A stretch of 64,000 nt of DNA from assembly GCA_030544235.1 (NCBI GenBank), contig CM060469.1, positions 14,998,017 to 15,062,016 of the forward strand, given 5' to 3'. Below, piece after piece: positions 37,422 to 49,400 of this stretch (the stretch's first letter is position 1; every line of letters begins with the position of its first letter). A model generated the notes under the pieces. It worked only from the letters and a program-made list of their open reading frames with translations. It had not been told where the DNA came from and made no database searches. This DNA is from Lepturacanthus savala. Lineage: Eukaryota; Chordata; Actinopteri; Scombriformes; Trichiuridae. Both the position numbers and the translations under genes were made by a program.

Positions 37422-40400
37422 GAGACACACAGACACACAGACACACACAGGAAAATGCTGAAATACAGGAAGCCACGCACCCCACAAAGAACTACAGACA
37501 AGTAGAAACGAGTTAAAGATATTACAGAGTCATCAGGCACATCATTTGACAGTAAGGCAAGACTGAAGGCAAACTGGTTGCCTATAAATCTCTATAAATG
37601 AGGTGCAATTATAAAAAATTAAACTAAAGCATAACTTTACTTAACATAATCGAGGCCAGCGCAAATATTCAGCCTCCGTCTCACCTATCCCCCACCCTGT
37701 TTTTACATCACATCTGGTCTGTTTACATCACTTTTTTTGCATCACATCCTGAAGGGTTAGGCAGGTCGGTCAGTTCCGATAAGACTGAAAATAACAAACA
37801 TCCGTCGATACTTTACGTTATCAGTGCTCAGGATGCATCTATATTAATGTCCTGGCTTCTGTAATTTCCCCTCGACGGTAGGTACATGGGGGTGATAAGG
37901 CAGCTGGGTCGGAGATATCGCCCGCAGGAAATCAGCGAGGGGGCCAAACTGAGAGCTGGCAAATTGCTCATGACACAAAACACAATAGAAACACGCCGGC
38001 CTTTGTGAGCTTGTGGGCCTCAGCAGTGGCTGGGCTCTCTCTCTCTCTCTCGTCCACTAGTGCTGAGGTCAGTAGAATCTCATTTGCCTACATTAACTCC
38101 AATGCTGAGTTCTGAACTCTGGATGTACACCAGGCCCCTAAATACTCCCAATAACTTTTGTAAACAAAAACACGACAGCTAAAGCATCAGCTAAAAAGAG
38201 AATTTCAAAAGTTCTCGGAAAACCGGGCCGCTGCTGTGTGAAGTGATGCACATACCGGAGTCTGCTGTGGAGAGACCTCTGCTACTGTGATGGGGAGGAA
38301 ATGAAAGGAACCGGTGAAATTAGCCAGCCAAAACAAATTTGTGTGACAAAACACAGAATACTCCTATTCTCTCTCTCAGTCAGTGAGACACTTGTTCTGC
38401 GCTCTGTAACCTTCCCATGTGCCGCTGGGCCTGTTCCAGCACTGGCTTCGCAAACCGGTCGGTTTTAGAAGTGGGAGAGCCTGCAGGGTTCCCCATCACT
38501 CATCCCTGCCTGTGAGAGCCCTCTGTTACAGTAATGGGGCAAAGGAAAATGAAAAGGAACCGGTAAAACTTCGCCAGCCAAAACAAATTTGTGTGACTGA
38601 CAAACACAGAATACTCCTATTCTCTCCCACAGTCAGTGAGACACTTGTTCTGTGCGCCGTAACCTTCCCATGTGCAGCTGGGCCTGTTCCAGTGCTGCTC
38701 AAACCAGCCGTTTTTTTGGGAGGCGGAAGCCTTCAGGGTTACCCATCACTCATCCGTGCGCTGGCTACAACCTCGCTCGTCATACTGATGTTATTCTACC
38801 AGGACAGGAATAGCAGCAAAAATGTCTTTCAGAAAAACAATCTGGCTGAGGGGAAAAATATACTCGTTACATCACCCAGTCCCAGAAGACCTGTTGGCTT
38901 TGAATTTTGTCAGACAAAAAGCGTCAAGCCTTGTTAAATGAAGGACGTTTCAAGTTCCGATTTATGGATGAAATCGGGTTGATGGTGGAGAAGCGACGCA
39001 CGGTTGAAATCTGCATTAGTGTGCGCGATGGGCTCTGCGCGACTTTGACGCTTTTAGGGATGAAGGGGTGGGAGGATCAGTCTCCGGCTCTGTCTAAACA
39101 CTGGGTACTCGCAGCAGACCCAGTGGAGCCGGGGACGACGTTTACGGGTTCATGCGATGAGATTACTTTTCTAATGTCATTATCCAGTTACATCGCTTTG
39201 TTTTTGAGGGGCGGTCGGTCTTGCTTCTTCTTTTCTATATATCATCAGGACATCCGCTGCATTCCCCTCCGATCCTTCCGCTCTGTTACATCATATTGTT
39301 GAGCCCAAATAAATAAACCCCCAAACTTGCAGTACACGTTTACTGCTACAACGATCGGCCTGTGTCACAGGCCTGTCATAACACCTACGATTCAGACGAG
39401 ACCTGCCCTCTGGTGTGAGGCGTTAGCAGCAGACAACGACACGGAGAGCGAAGTTCCATTAAACATGAAGTGCGGTGTGGCTTAGCTGGAAGACTTGACT
39501 CCTGTTGCTATTTAGAGCTGGTTTCCTAGAAACTCTGAGCATCCTCTTGCTGCTCTGCAGCCCTCCGAGGCAGAGCACCAGGATTTGCAATATTTTAAAT
39601 TGAACTCCAAACACAGCTATGCCCCAAGAGCAATAAGCGGTGTCTTGCTCTAAAAGGCTTAACCTCTTATTACAATCATTCATTTTGGAAAAAAACAACA
39701 AAACAGACAAAAACAGATTCCTTTCATGAACTGTGAATCATCTAATGATTATGACAAAGCACAGTCATGACTCATCCTGACACGGTGCTGCCACTTTGCT
39801 CATCTGATTATGAGCGGCTGTGGTCTTAAACCGTCTCGCGCTGTTTGTCTTTCACAGGCGGCAGCTATGATTATAAATATTGATCTGTTGCATAAACGGG
39901 ACGCTGTCTCAACAGGATTACTGCGAGCAAAGGCCCCTCGGGACTGTCTGCTTATACAAATTAACTTGGGGAGGTTTCAGTTTGCTTCCGAGGAATTCGC
40001 TTGTATTAGGAAGAATTCTTTTATCCTGAGCTGGAGAGGAATGAGCTCCGCACATTAGGAGAGGCTCTCGCTTTTATAGACGGGTTGACTTGACGACGGT
40101 TTCTGTCTATAAAACACAAGCCAAGATATCAAAACTTATGTATACACAGGAACCAGTAGATTCCACTAAGTAACATAAACAGTTACCTTGCTCTGGCTCA
40201 CATAGGAAACACAAAACCCGAGTTGGACAACAGAGCGGCACCAAAGTTCCCGTAAGCACAGCGATGAATCAGTGACACGGGTCCATTAGTGCTAGTGCGG
40301 CCCTTGTCTGGCTGTTTCTATTAAATATGACTTTAAGACGGACTAATCCTTCAACTTAAATGCAGTGTTGATTTCGTCAGATGAGATTTGACGAAATATA

Positions 40401-43400
40401 TTTGTCAACAATGTTGTTTTTCATGAATAAATGAGACAATGACAAAATGAAAAAAAACACTGACTGTGAAAAAATGAACACATTTTTTGTTGATGTAAAA
40501 AGAATCTACTTTATTACACTACTCAAAATAAGCTAGGATATTGTTATTTACATGAGTGCTTTCCTATTTATTATGCATTTAAATGAAATAAGTAAAAGTC
40601 CCCTTCCTTTGATTTTACTAATAATGAATGAGAAGAAACACAATTTTCATTAGTTTAATATTGATTACCCTAAAAATGTATGAAATGAGTCTCATAATAT
40701 CCCTAACTTATTGTGAGTAGTGTAAAAAAACGTAATAAAAATGTCTTTACTGGTCTTCATTAGATGTGCGTCACTCGTCCTTCTCCAGTGCTGCTGCTTG
40801 GTGTGTGTGTGTGTGTGTCTGAGTGAGGAACATCCACCAATGCTGTCGGCATTAAATGCAGTGACGTGGTGAGTGCTTTTCTTCTCCTTTAGCAATGTAG
40901 CATTCCTAATCATTCAACATGTGGATTTCCTTCATCAGCTAATCTGGAGAAAAAGACTAAAATTTATCTTTTGGTTTGGCTAGATTCATTTTGATTAAAA
41001 TTTACTATCAAACGCTAAAGCCAAAGTAGTCAAGGACTCAGCAAAGTAGTCTTTCTTTAGCCAAAGGATACTCAGTTTAGTCTAGTTTTCTATAGCCAAA
41101 GGCTATAGAAAACTAGACTAAAATACCTTGAATTTTTCTTTGACTAAAACTAGGCTAAAATGTGACTGAACAAAAAAAAGAATACAAGTTGACTAAATAT
41201 ACCAAAACTAATATGGGCATCTGACACAACACCAAGACTAAAACTAAATTGAAAAATATCTGACAAAATGAACATTGCTTAAAACAAAGACAGAGCATCT
41301 AAATGTATTGTGACTAAGGCCAATTAACGACCACTCAGACCACTCGAGTGATAAAATATTGTTTGATGAAAAGAAAGCACAAGTGCACCTCAAGTGCTTC
41401 CTCCTATTGAGAACTATTCATGGATCGCGATGTTCTCTGGCCTTTTAGAGCTGGGTTGTCGTGGCAGCTGGAGCTACTCCAGGTCTGATAAGGAGGAGGA
41501 AGTGACCATGCCTATGAAAGCAAGGTAGACTTTCCACACTCTCGCACCATCCTCCATTTTACACATAACCCACTTTTTCCCCAGTCACTCTTTGACTCTT
41601 ATTTCGCTGACAGAAGAAAGCACGTTTATTCTCGGTCAAATGCTTTTTTTTTTCCCCTCACAATCACACGGGTGTGGGACTATAATGTCTCTCCATGTTT
41701 GTCTAAAACAACCACACGTTCGCCGGGGAGGTTCGCAGGCCTAAGTGTGAGCAGAGAGCAGCACTTGCATTAATGGGGTGGTGAAAAGAAAAAAAAAAAG
41801 CTTCCTGTAATGGAGCAAGTGAGCCATCTTCCTCTTCAAACCAAACACACAGTGTGACACAGAGTGATTCGGCTTATAGTCTTTGTTACATCACAGCACA
41901 TCGTGTCTGTTTAGATAAAAAAGACGTCTTGGGTTCTATTTTAAGAAACCACTGACAGTGTCGACATGCTAAAACGCCGCCGATCCGCTGCTCTGACACC
42001 AGAATGACGCCCGGACGCTCGGGTGAATTAATATTTTTCAACGTTTATGTTCCCTGCCATGTAACGGGTTAAAAGAAATGTGGATGAGTCACAGGTGTTT
42101 ACAGTGTGCATGTGTGTGTGTGGGTAGGGAATTGCATTTCTCCCCCTCCAGCCAAAAGGACACGGTCGGCTGATTAGTTTATGGGTTCTGCAACAGGGGA
42201 AGGTGTTGCTGGACCGACGCAGTGCCGAGTTCAAAACGGGTCCGGGCAGACAGGAAATGAAGAGCTGCTTTCATCGTGTGAAGGGGAGGAGAGGAATTAT
42301 GAGAGCAGCCTCGCGCTCCACCGGCGAAAATTAAACATCTGCTCGGAAGCATCGACTAACATATTTCAAGTGAGAGGCGTCGGTGCAGTCATATGTTACC
42401 CATGTGTCCCTTCTGGGAGTGGAGAGGAAAGACAGAGATCCTGCAGTTACCACAATGCTGTCCTCTTAATAATATTAGACACATCAAACATGTTAGGAGG
42501 CGCTGTCCATAGAATCATCTGTTCCTTTGTCATATTTGACAACGTCTGCTTTCCAGTATAGAGCAATAGAGACACTAAGAGTCTAATCTGGACCCGTGTT
42601 CACGGGTCTTTATTTCTGTATCTGAGTAGTGACCTGGACTCAGGCTGCTTCCAAACCGCATCAAGCCTGATCACTTTGGGATTTGAGTCATTCTGCCAAA
42701 TAGTGGGCCGCAATCATCATGGGAGATCTGACAAAATGACTTCAACGGCATCAGACAGCCTTATAAGAAAATGGAGTTTGCTCAGTTCTAATGACTTTTA
42801 AATTAAATTATTTTTTTTTTCCAGGGATAACAAACACTAAAAATAAATTGAAGCAGAGTTAATGAGAAGGTAATTTACATTGTCCCTGGGCAGGCAGACA
42901 AAAACACAACAAACTCAAATTGTTGTCTATCGCGCTGCTGCCTGCTGTTGGTTTTATTTTATATTTTTTTTGAGTTAGCATTGGCACCACTGACAATCAG
43001 ATAGGGTGTCAGGAAAAATAAACACACAAATAAAAAATGCAAAATTCTTGCTCAAGGTCAGGCAAGTTTTTCACTGCTTCAAAAGTTTTGGACCCAGTAT
43101 GACTTCTACTATAAATAATAAACATACTGCAAAAAAAAAAACATTATTTTACTCATTCTGTGAAAATGTCTTTGATATTGTATAATTATTTTATTTCATT
43201 GGCAGATTAGATTATTTTCTTATTTTTAATTTTAAATTCAATTTTTAGATTTTATAATTAGATTAAAAAATTTTTTGCAGTGTACATGTACGCAAGTAGG
43301 ATAGAGTGTAACATCCTACCCTGCATACAGCTCTCTATCCTGTGGATGAGCTGGTAGGATTTGCAGCGGTCCAGTAGAGTTCTTATGGCTGGAAGAGGGT

Positions 43401-46400
43401 CCAGGACGATGGTCTCAGGGTGGGCATCGATGTAGTCCTGAAACACATACAGGGTACAAACATTTTAATACTTTAGCTGAAGTCTACATTATGAAACCAG
43501 CTCATAAATATTAAACGTCTGCCTCATTACGTCATCAAGACACACCCTTTAAAAAAAAGGTGAAAGCAGAGCTGGCTCCTCCATATGCCAATGATGAGAG
43601 AGTGTCTGTGGCAGTCCAACAGAACTGCCACGACACATGCCACACACACAAATAGAACTAAACATGTTAAAGAAGTAGGGTCAACATGCCTCACTGTGTA
43701 TGTGAGCGTGTGAGCTAGAGATTGTATGAGATGGATGCCAGCGGGTCTATGTAGGTTACATCACTACATCTCTGCACGCCCGGCTGTTAGGTCAGCATGA
43801 GGTTTGCCGTTTTTACATAATCGCACTCCCCTTCTCTCCTCTGACTCTGTCCCCGCACCACCTCCTCTCCGCTCTGCAATTCTCCGTGATTCCGTCCCTG
43901 CTCTGTGGATTTCTGTGCCAACCTTTCCTTACGAGCGATTTTTTTTTTGTTTTTACTGACTCAGAAACGCTGTGCGAGCCTGTGCCTTCCACAAAGAGTC
44001 CGCCTCTTCCTATCACAGACATTTGAAACACCACAGTTCCACTGTCGTACATGTTTGAAAGAATTTAAACACACACTGCAATGTCAGACATCACAGCACA
44101 CGCGTATGGTGGAAAGAAAATGCCCATATGTGAACTGTTTTATATATATTTATATGCATGCCTCTGCCATTGTAGGATTTGCCTGGATCCCTTGTTGATC
44201 AAAGCCAGTGGAGCTGTTATGCAAGTCAAACATGCCGCCGCCAAAAAATAAACCCAGACTAATCTTCCAGGAGTTTAGAAAAATACGCTGCTGATAAGGA
44301 GTGTCACTTGCGGATTTTTTTGCATCTCGAAAAAAGAAACGCATTTAAATACGGACACGAGGGGGAGGGTTGAGGGAGAGGAACACTGGCGAGCAGATGT
44401 TAGAGAGGAGAGACGCATGTTGGTGTGGGTGTAAGAGATGGGAGTCTGAAGGCTGCACATTTTCTTCTCGTTATTTTTGGGGGAGTAGATCCGTTTCCAC
44501 TGGGGGAAAAAAAAAAAACTGTTCAAAGTCACAGAGAATATAGTCAGGAGAGGATCTAATCTGTTCCTGGGTTTGCGAGGCTACAGGCATCAAACCTGAA
44601 GTGGCAAATCATTGTTAGCACTTACATTAACCACAGCCAGATGGGTGTGATTCACCACATCGGCTTCAGTCACATGAGCTGTCAATCACAGAGCACGAGA
44701 CTGAATGTTTGTAGCAAATTGAATTGTTGTAAATGACATCACTGCCATTTCATGCATTTAAATTAGCAGGCATCTGATAATGCCAAAGAAGCTAATGATG
44801 ATGCAACAGATATATCAATTGACTCGTCCGGCAGCCCTGGAGAAAAGTTGTGCACGTATATTTGTCCCCACCTGCACCTCAGGCACTGAATCACCAAAGT
44901 GCATTCCGGCCTGACATTTTGTTTTAAATGAAGAGCCGTTCCAAAGAGGAAGGCTTCTCCGTTCCGCCGCACAAAAGGTTATTTATGATCACGAATGTGT
45001 GATTTTCTAAACGTGCCAACGCGTATATTTCCAACAGAAATGTAATCACAGATGACAGCTGTGGTTCTGGTAAATAGCAAAAACTACAGAAGTGGCCGAG
45101 TCATAAAGCTGAGCTCTTGATTTATCAGCTGAGTTCATTCAACCCTCATCTGTAGTCACCACCTTTGGGAGGTGACTACATGACAGTGCTGAACAATACT
45201 GAAACTACTGTTCCTCTGCAGAGAGAGAAGTGAACCATGTGACATAAATGCTTATAAAAATGCACAATAGAAAAAAAAAAATCTAATCTAAGAGTTTTCA
45301 TTTCACTGCCATTTAAAATGGATTCATTTCTTTAAGTCTCTCATCTTGTTTTATGCTTTTTGTCTGCGCACGGACACCAAGATAAAAACAACTGGCCGCT
45401 ATTAAAAGGTCAAACAACTTAAGGCTTTGAATGACTCCTGTAGGGTAGCAGGCTATGATATTTAAGGTGAGAATGAATTTGCTCTTGACACACGAGGAAC
45501 CAAACTGCCAGTCATTCTTGTGGGGTGGGATTTATAACGCGACGACAGCGAGCAGCAGCATGTTGACAGTGTAGCATGACACTGATCACAACCGCAGCTC
45601 CACCGAGCAATTAACAGACACTAGAGACAGATAAAGGAAGAAGGATAAGAAATAAAGAGATATGAAGAAAGGCAGACAGAGTTCACGAAAGAAAGGGGGG
45701 GGCAGGAAGGAGAGAGAGCAAGAGAGAAAGATGGTGGAATACAATTAATTTTGACACCATCTCAGGCACTGTCTGATTAACCCCACACCCACACAGTTTT
45801 CTGAAGTCTGTTCACAGTGTCACATTTGGAGCTGTGTGACCTGCTGTCGATTTGAGAGAATTGGAAAAACCAGAAAACCCCTTAAAGAAATGTTCAGTGA
45901 CAGATTTCAGCTCCAAATATAGCCGCTAATGTTCTTTATGTTCCCGCAGCTGAGTCACGGCTCTTTGGCCCGTTTTATTTGATTCCTCGAATCCTTAAAT
46001 GCACATAATTTAATTCGTTCAAACCCCAGTTCAAGTTCACCAAATCCAGAAAGGTTCATTTCTAGTAGCACTGCTGCAGAACAACATCCTCGGCTTCTAC
46101 ACATCTCTCTTCATTTAACAACTGTATTTGAAGAGCTTGGTTAATGTTCCATAGCGTATCCACTGAGCCATCCACTACTTTATTTTAACAACCATTTTAA
46201 ATCACAAAGCACAGGGAAAATCTATTGAAACCAAGCAATATTTTTTTTTTTCATACATTCCTGTTCTATTCATGAACACTGGTGTACCTGTACTCTCTGC
46301 ACCAGCAGCACAGCCTGGGAGTCGTTCTGGTCGGCCTCCAGGATGAGGTCAGTCAGTTTGTGGATGATGACGTCCAGGGGACCCTGCTCTTCCAGAGGCT

Positions 46401-49400
46401 GGGTGAGGTCCAACTAAAGAGAGAAGAGCATCCTTACGTCAGATGTTGCTGCTTCGATTTAAAAAAAAAAAAAAAATCACTTATATGAAAGTGTACACGC
46501 TCAATATAACTTTCATCCTTGGTCGACAACAACAGAGAATATATAAGTAATGTTCTTCTGTAACACTATTACAAGTGATACCGTTTGTTTAATTCATTTC
46601 AATTTCATGATAGCATTTTAGCTGCCACAGTTGCCTGTTTTGTGTTCAGTGGAGGAGGAGAACACTGAGAACATTAGAATTCACTAAACGTCAACATGTT
46701 CCCATGGGCATTATGACAGGCTTCGACCCCGCCAAATTAAAATAAATAAATATTCAATCAATCAATCTATTCAATCACTAAATTTTTTCAGGCCTCAAGT
46801 CAGAACTTGTCAAATGTTGCCACTGTCCTGTTTACTGCCCACAATGCATTGCAACTGGTTAGCAACGCCAAGATGTTTGTTTTTTCATCGACATAAACTT
46901 TGGGGGACTCAATCCTGTTTTACAGCTACACGCACACATGTGTACCTTAAGAAAATAGAAGGAGGAGGTATATAATGTGTATTGTGTTGCTTCATGAATA
47001 TAGTTTATGGATGATTTAGTGATGTAATTAGATTAAATGCAATTATAATAAAAACCTGAATCATGGATGTGACTGCCTGTCAATGTCGCTGAAAACAGCC
47101 AAGTCAAATACAACAGGGGAAGAAATCTTTAGTAAAAATACTATATTTAGAAAAATGAAAAGCATTTAATTTTGTGTTGAAACTGGTTAAACCATGTTAT
47201 TTCCTGTTTATTGATTTTTTCCAAATTCAAAGTTTTAAAACACAAAAGGTGGAGGGGGCTTATAAGATAGGGTTTGGGGAATTCATCAATCTAGAATTGC
47301 CTTCATCATTCATACACCTAATCTGATGAGAGAAAAAAGTCATCTCAACATCCCACTGTTTTTAGGTTACTTTCTTGTTTTTTTGTCTTTTTAGCTGCTC
47401 TAAAAATGGTACGTATAATGGTTGTAAATCATTGGTTTTTTTTTTCCTTCTGTCAGCAGCCAGCCACCCAGTTGCAGTGAGCATATTCAACGGCCTTTGT
47501 GATAATGGCAAATTGGCATTCATTTGAAATTTTCTGCAGCTGAAAGAATGACTGCACTGGCCGAGCGCTTAGTCAAACCAGCTCATCGAGTGTGACAAGA
47601 CTTATGTGGGTCAAACACGCGTGTGCACGCACACACACATGCACACGCGTACAGCAACATTACAAGAGATGATGGGAGGTTTAAGCAGCCAATGAAAAAC
47701 ACTTTTCTGATGAATATATAAGCCCAAGTCACAAGCAGCCTCTTCTCTGGCTGCCTGTATCTAGTCTGTTGTGACAAAAGCACAGTCAAGCAGGGTCTGC
47801 GTGTGAGAGACAACTTTTAAAAAGGTAGAAGCTGCAAGGGTGCTCAGCGATGTGACGGCTTTATTCTTGCTGTTCAAAGAGCCTTTTGAGGTTGAGAGGC
47901 AGCGTTGTGTGAAAGAAGCACAGGCAGGCAGAGAGACAGATAAAATGGCCTTCAAAATGTGGCTCAAAGAAAAGAAAAGAGGGATAGGAGTGATAAGTAT
48001 ATTTTGAGACACATAATCAAAATGTTCTGGCCAGAACTTGGGCTATGTGTGTTCTAATCGCAGTAACTCAACTGTGGCAGGCTTGATTTGTTTTATTATA
48101 CTGAGGTCAACGTGGCAAATTATTTTAAAACACATTAAGACCACTTGAATGTGTAAAAATATAAATATGTGGCGCTGAGACGAATGAAATCAGAGGAAAC
48201 GCACTGAAACAAGATGGTGTTGAAATAGCAAACTGTGTTGGCTACAACGTGGTGCTTATGTAACGCAGCCATACTCATTAGCGACACCGCAGCAAACGGG
48301 CATCACCTGGTTGTTACAGACAAAGGACAATTCAGCGACACCTGTGCAAATAAACCAGAGACAGGCAGGACCTCACTGTCCTTTGTGCTGTCCAGAGACG
48401 GGAAGTAAGCAAAGAGCGAATACACCTTAGTCACATGGGTGTGAATCAATGTAAGAACTGTAAAACTGTTCAGAGTTTCAGTTGGTTTAAGGTGGACTGC
48501 AATCAGAGCCAACATTACCTGGTTAATGATTGTGAGACCCGAGATGGATAGATGACTAATTAGTGTACCCTTGCTCATGCCCTGAAAAGTCAATTGCACA
48601 GAGTTGTAAATCCGTAAAATATCAGTCGATTTCGATACTATGCAGGTTTCGATTAAGCGGGTTTTGTCACAGAGAATGAAACAGCCCATTGTAGTACATT
48701 TTCTACTCTATTCAAGGAACATGCGTTTTTTGAAAGACTCTTGCATCACATAAGATTCATCCACCCGCTACTGAGGCTTCTTGGAAATTTACCCCTTTCT
48801 CATGATACAAATGTGACATCATAGTGAAGGTAATCGAGCAAGCTTTGATAGATACAACACTGATAATATAGTGACAACGTAGATATGATTGAGCAAACAC
48901 AGAATGTTTTTTGGAGAAGTTGATATGCCTTATTCAGTGTTGAGCAAGAACAATCTGTACCACACATCCTATAGTGTTGCACAGCTTACATCAACATAGC
49001 GTTTCTCCTTCTGCTCATCTTAATGTGCAGAATCTCCTCCAAGCGCCGTTCTTCCTGCCTGTAGAAACACGTCCTATAGCTCACAAGCAACATGCCGATA
49101 CAAAAATGTATACAAGAAAATGAGAGTGAACTTGACTGGAGCAGGCTCGCTCGAGTCATTTTCACGTCTGCTGTCTCTGCATGTGTGGGACATGGTCTAA
49201 GAACGGCCCGAGGACGTAGGTGGGCAGCATTGATTTAATATCACAAAATGTACACATATTGTGATATAATATGTTTTCTAGAAACGCAGTTAAGAAAATG
49301 TTCAAAGTCTGCAAAGTGATATATGATTCTGAGTCTGTCAAACCACAGAAAATGATTTATTAACCAGCCCAATATGAACGATTCAAAAAATTGCCAAGTA

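Larger units (their letters stand above)
40363..41277. mobile_element. hAT-like DNA transposon remnant with an element nested in it
   Basis: Terminal inverted repeats: CAGTGTTGATTTCGTCAGA on the left and the complement of CAATGTTCATTTTGTCAGA on the right (16 of 19 match). The 8-base flanks CTTAAATG and CTTAAAAC agree at 6 positions, consistent with an aged hAT target duplication. The inside is rich in degenerate ACTAAAACTAGACTAAAA-like repeats and has no transposase frame. A mariner-type element interrupts it at 40517-40722. Confidence 0.78.
36197..43319 (-). other. 7.1-kb itpk1 intron with transposons and a tandem duplication
   Basis: Separates exons 43320-43437 and 36098-36196. It contains an (AC)-rich tract at 37390-37450, a CT run at 38035-38051, the duplication at 38270-38757, the nested hAT/mariner pair at 40363-41277 and a miniature element at 43125-43284. 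No gene within the intron is supported. Confidence 0.8.

Noticed and set aside
37390..37450. Repeats considered as a CRISPR-like array
   Set aside because: Simple CA microsatellite without unique spacers, in a vertebrate genome.
38419..39302. 172- and 131-codon plus-strand frames in an itpk1 intron
   Set aside because: The first lies over the tandem duplication and neither resembles a known protein; no start or splice support.
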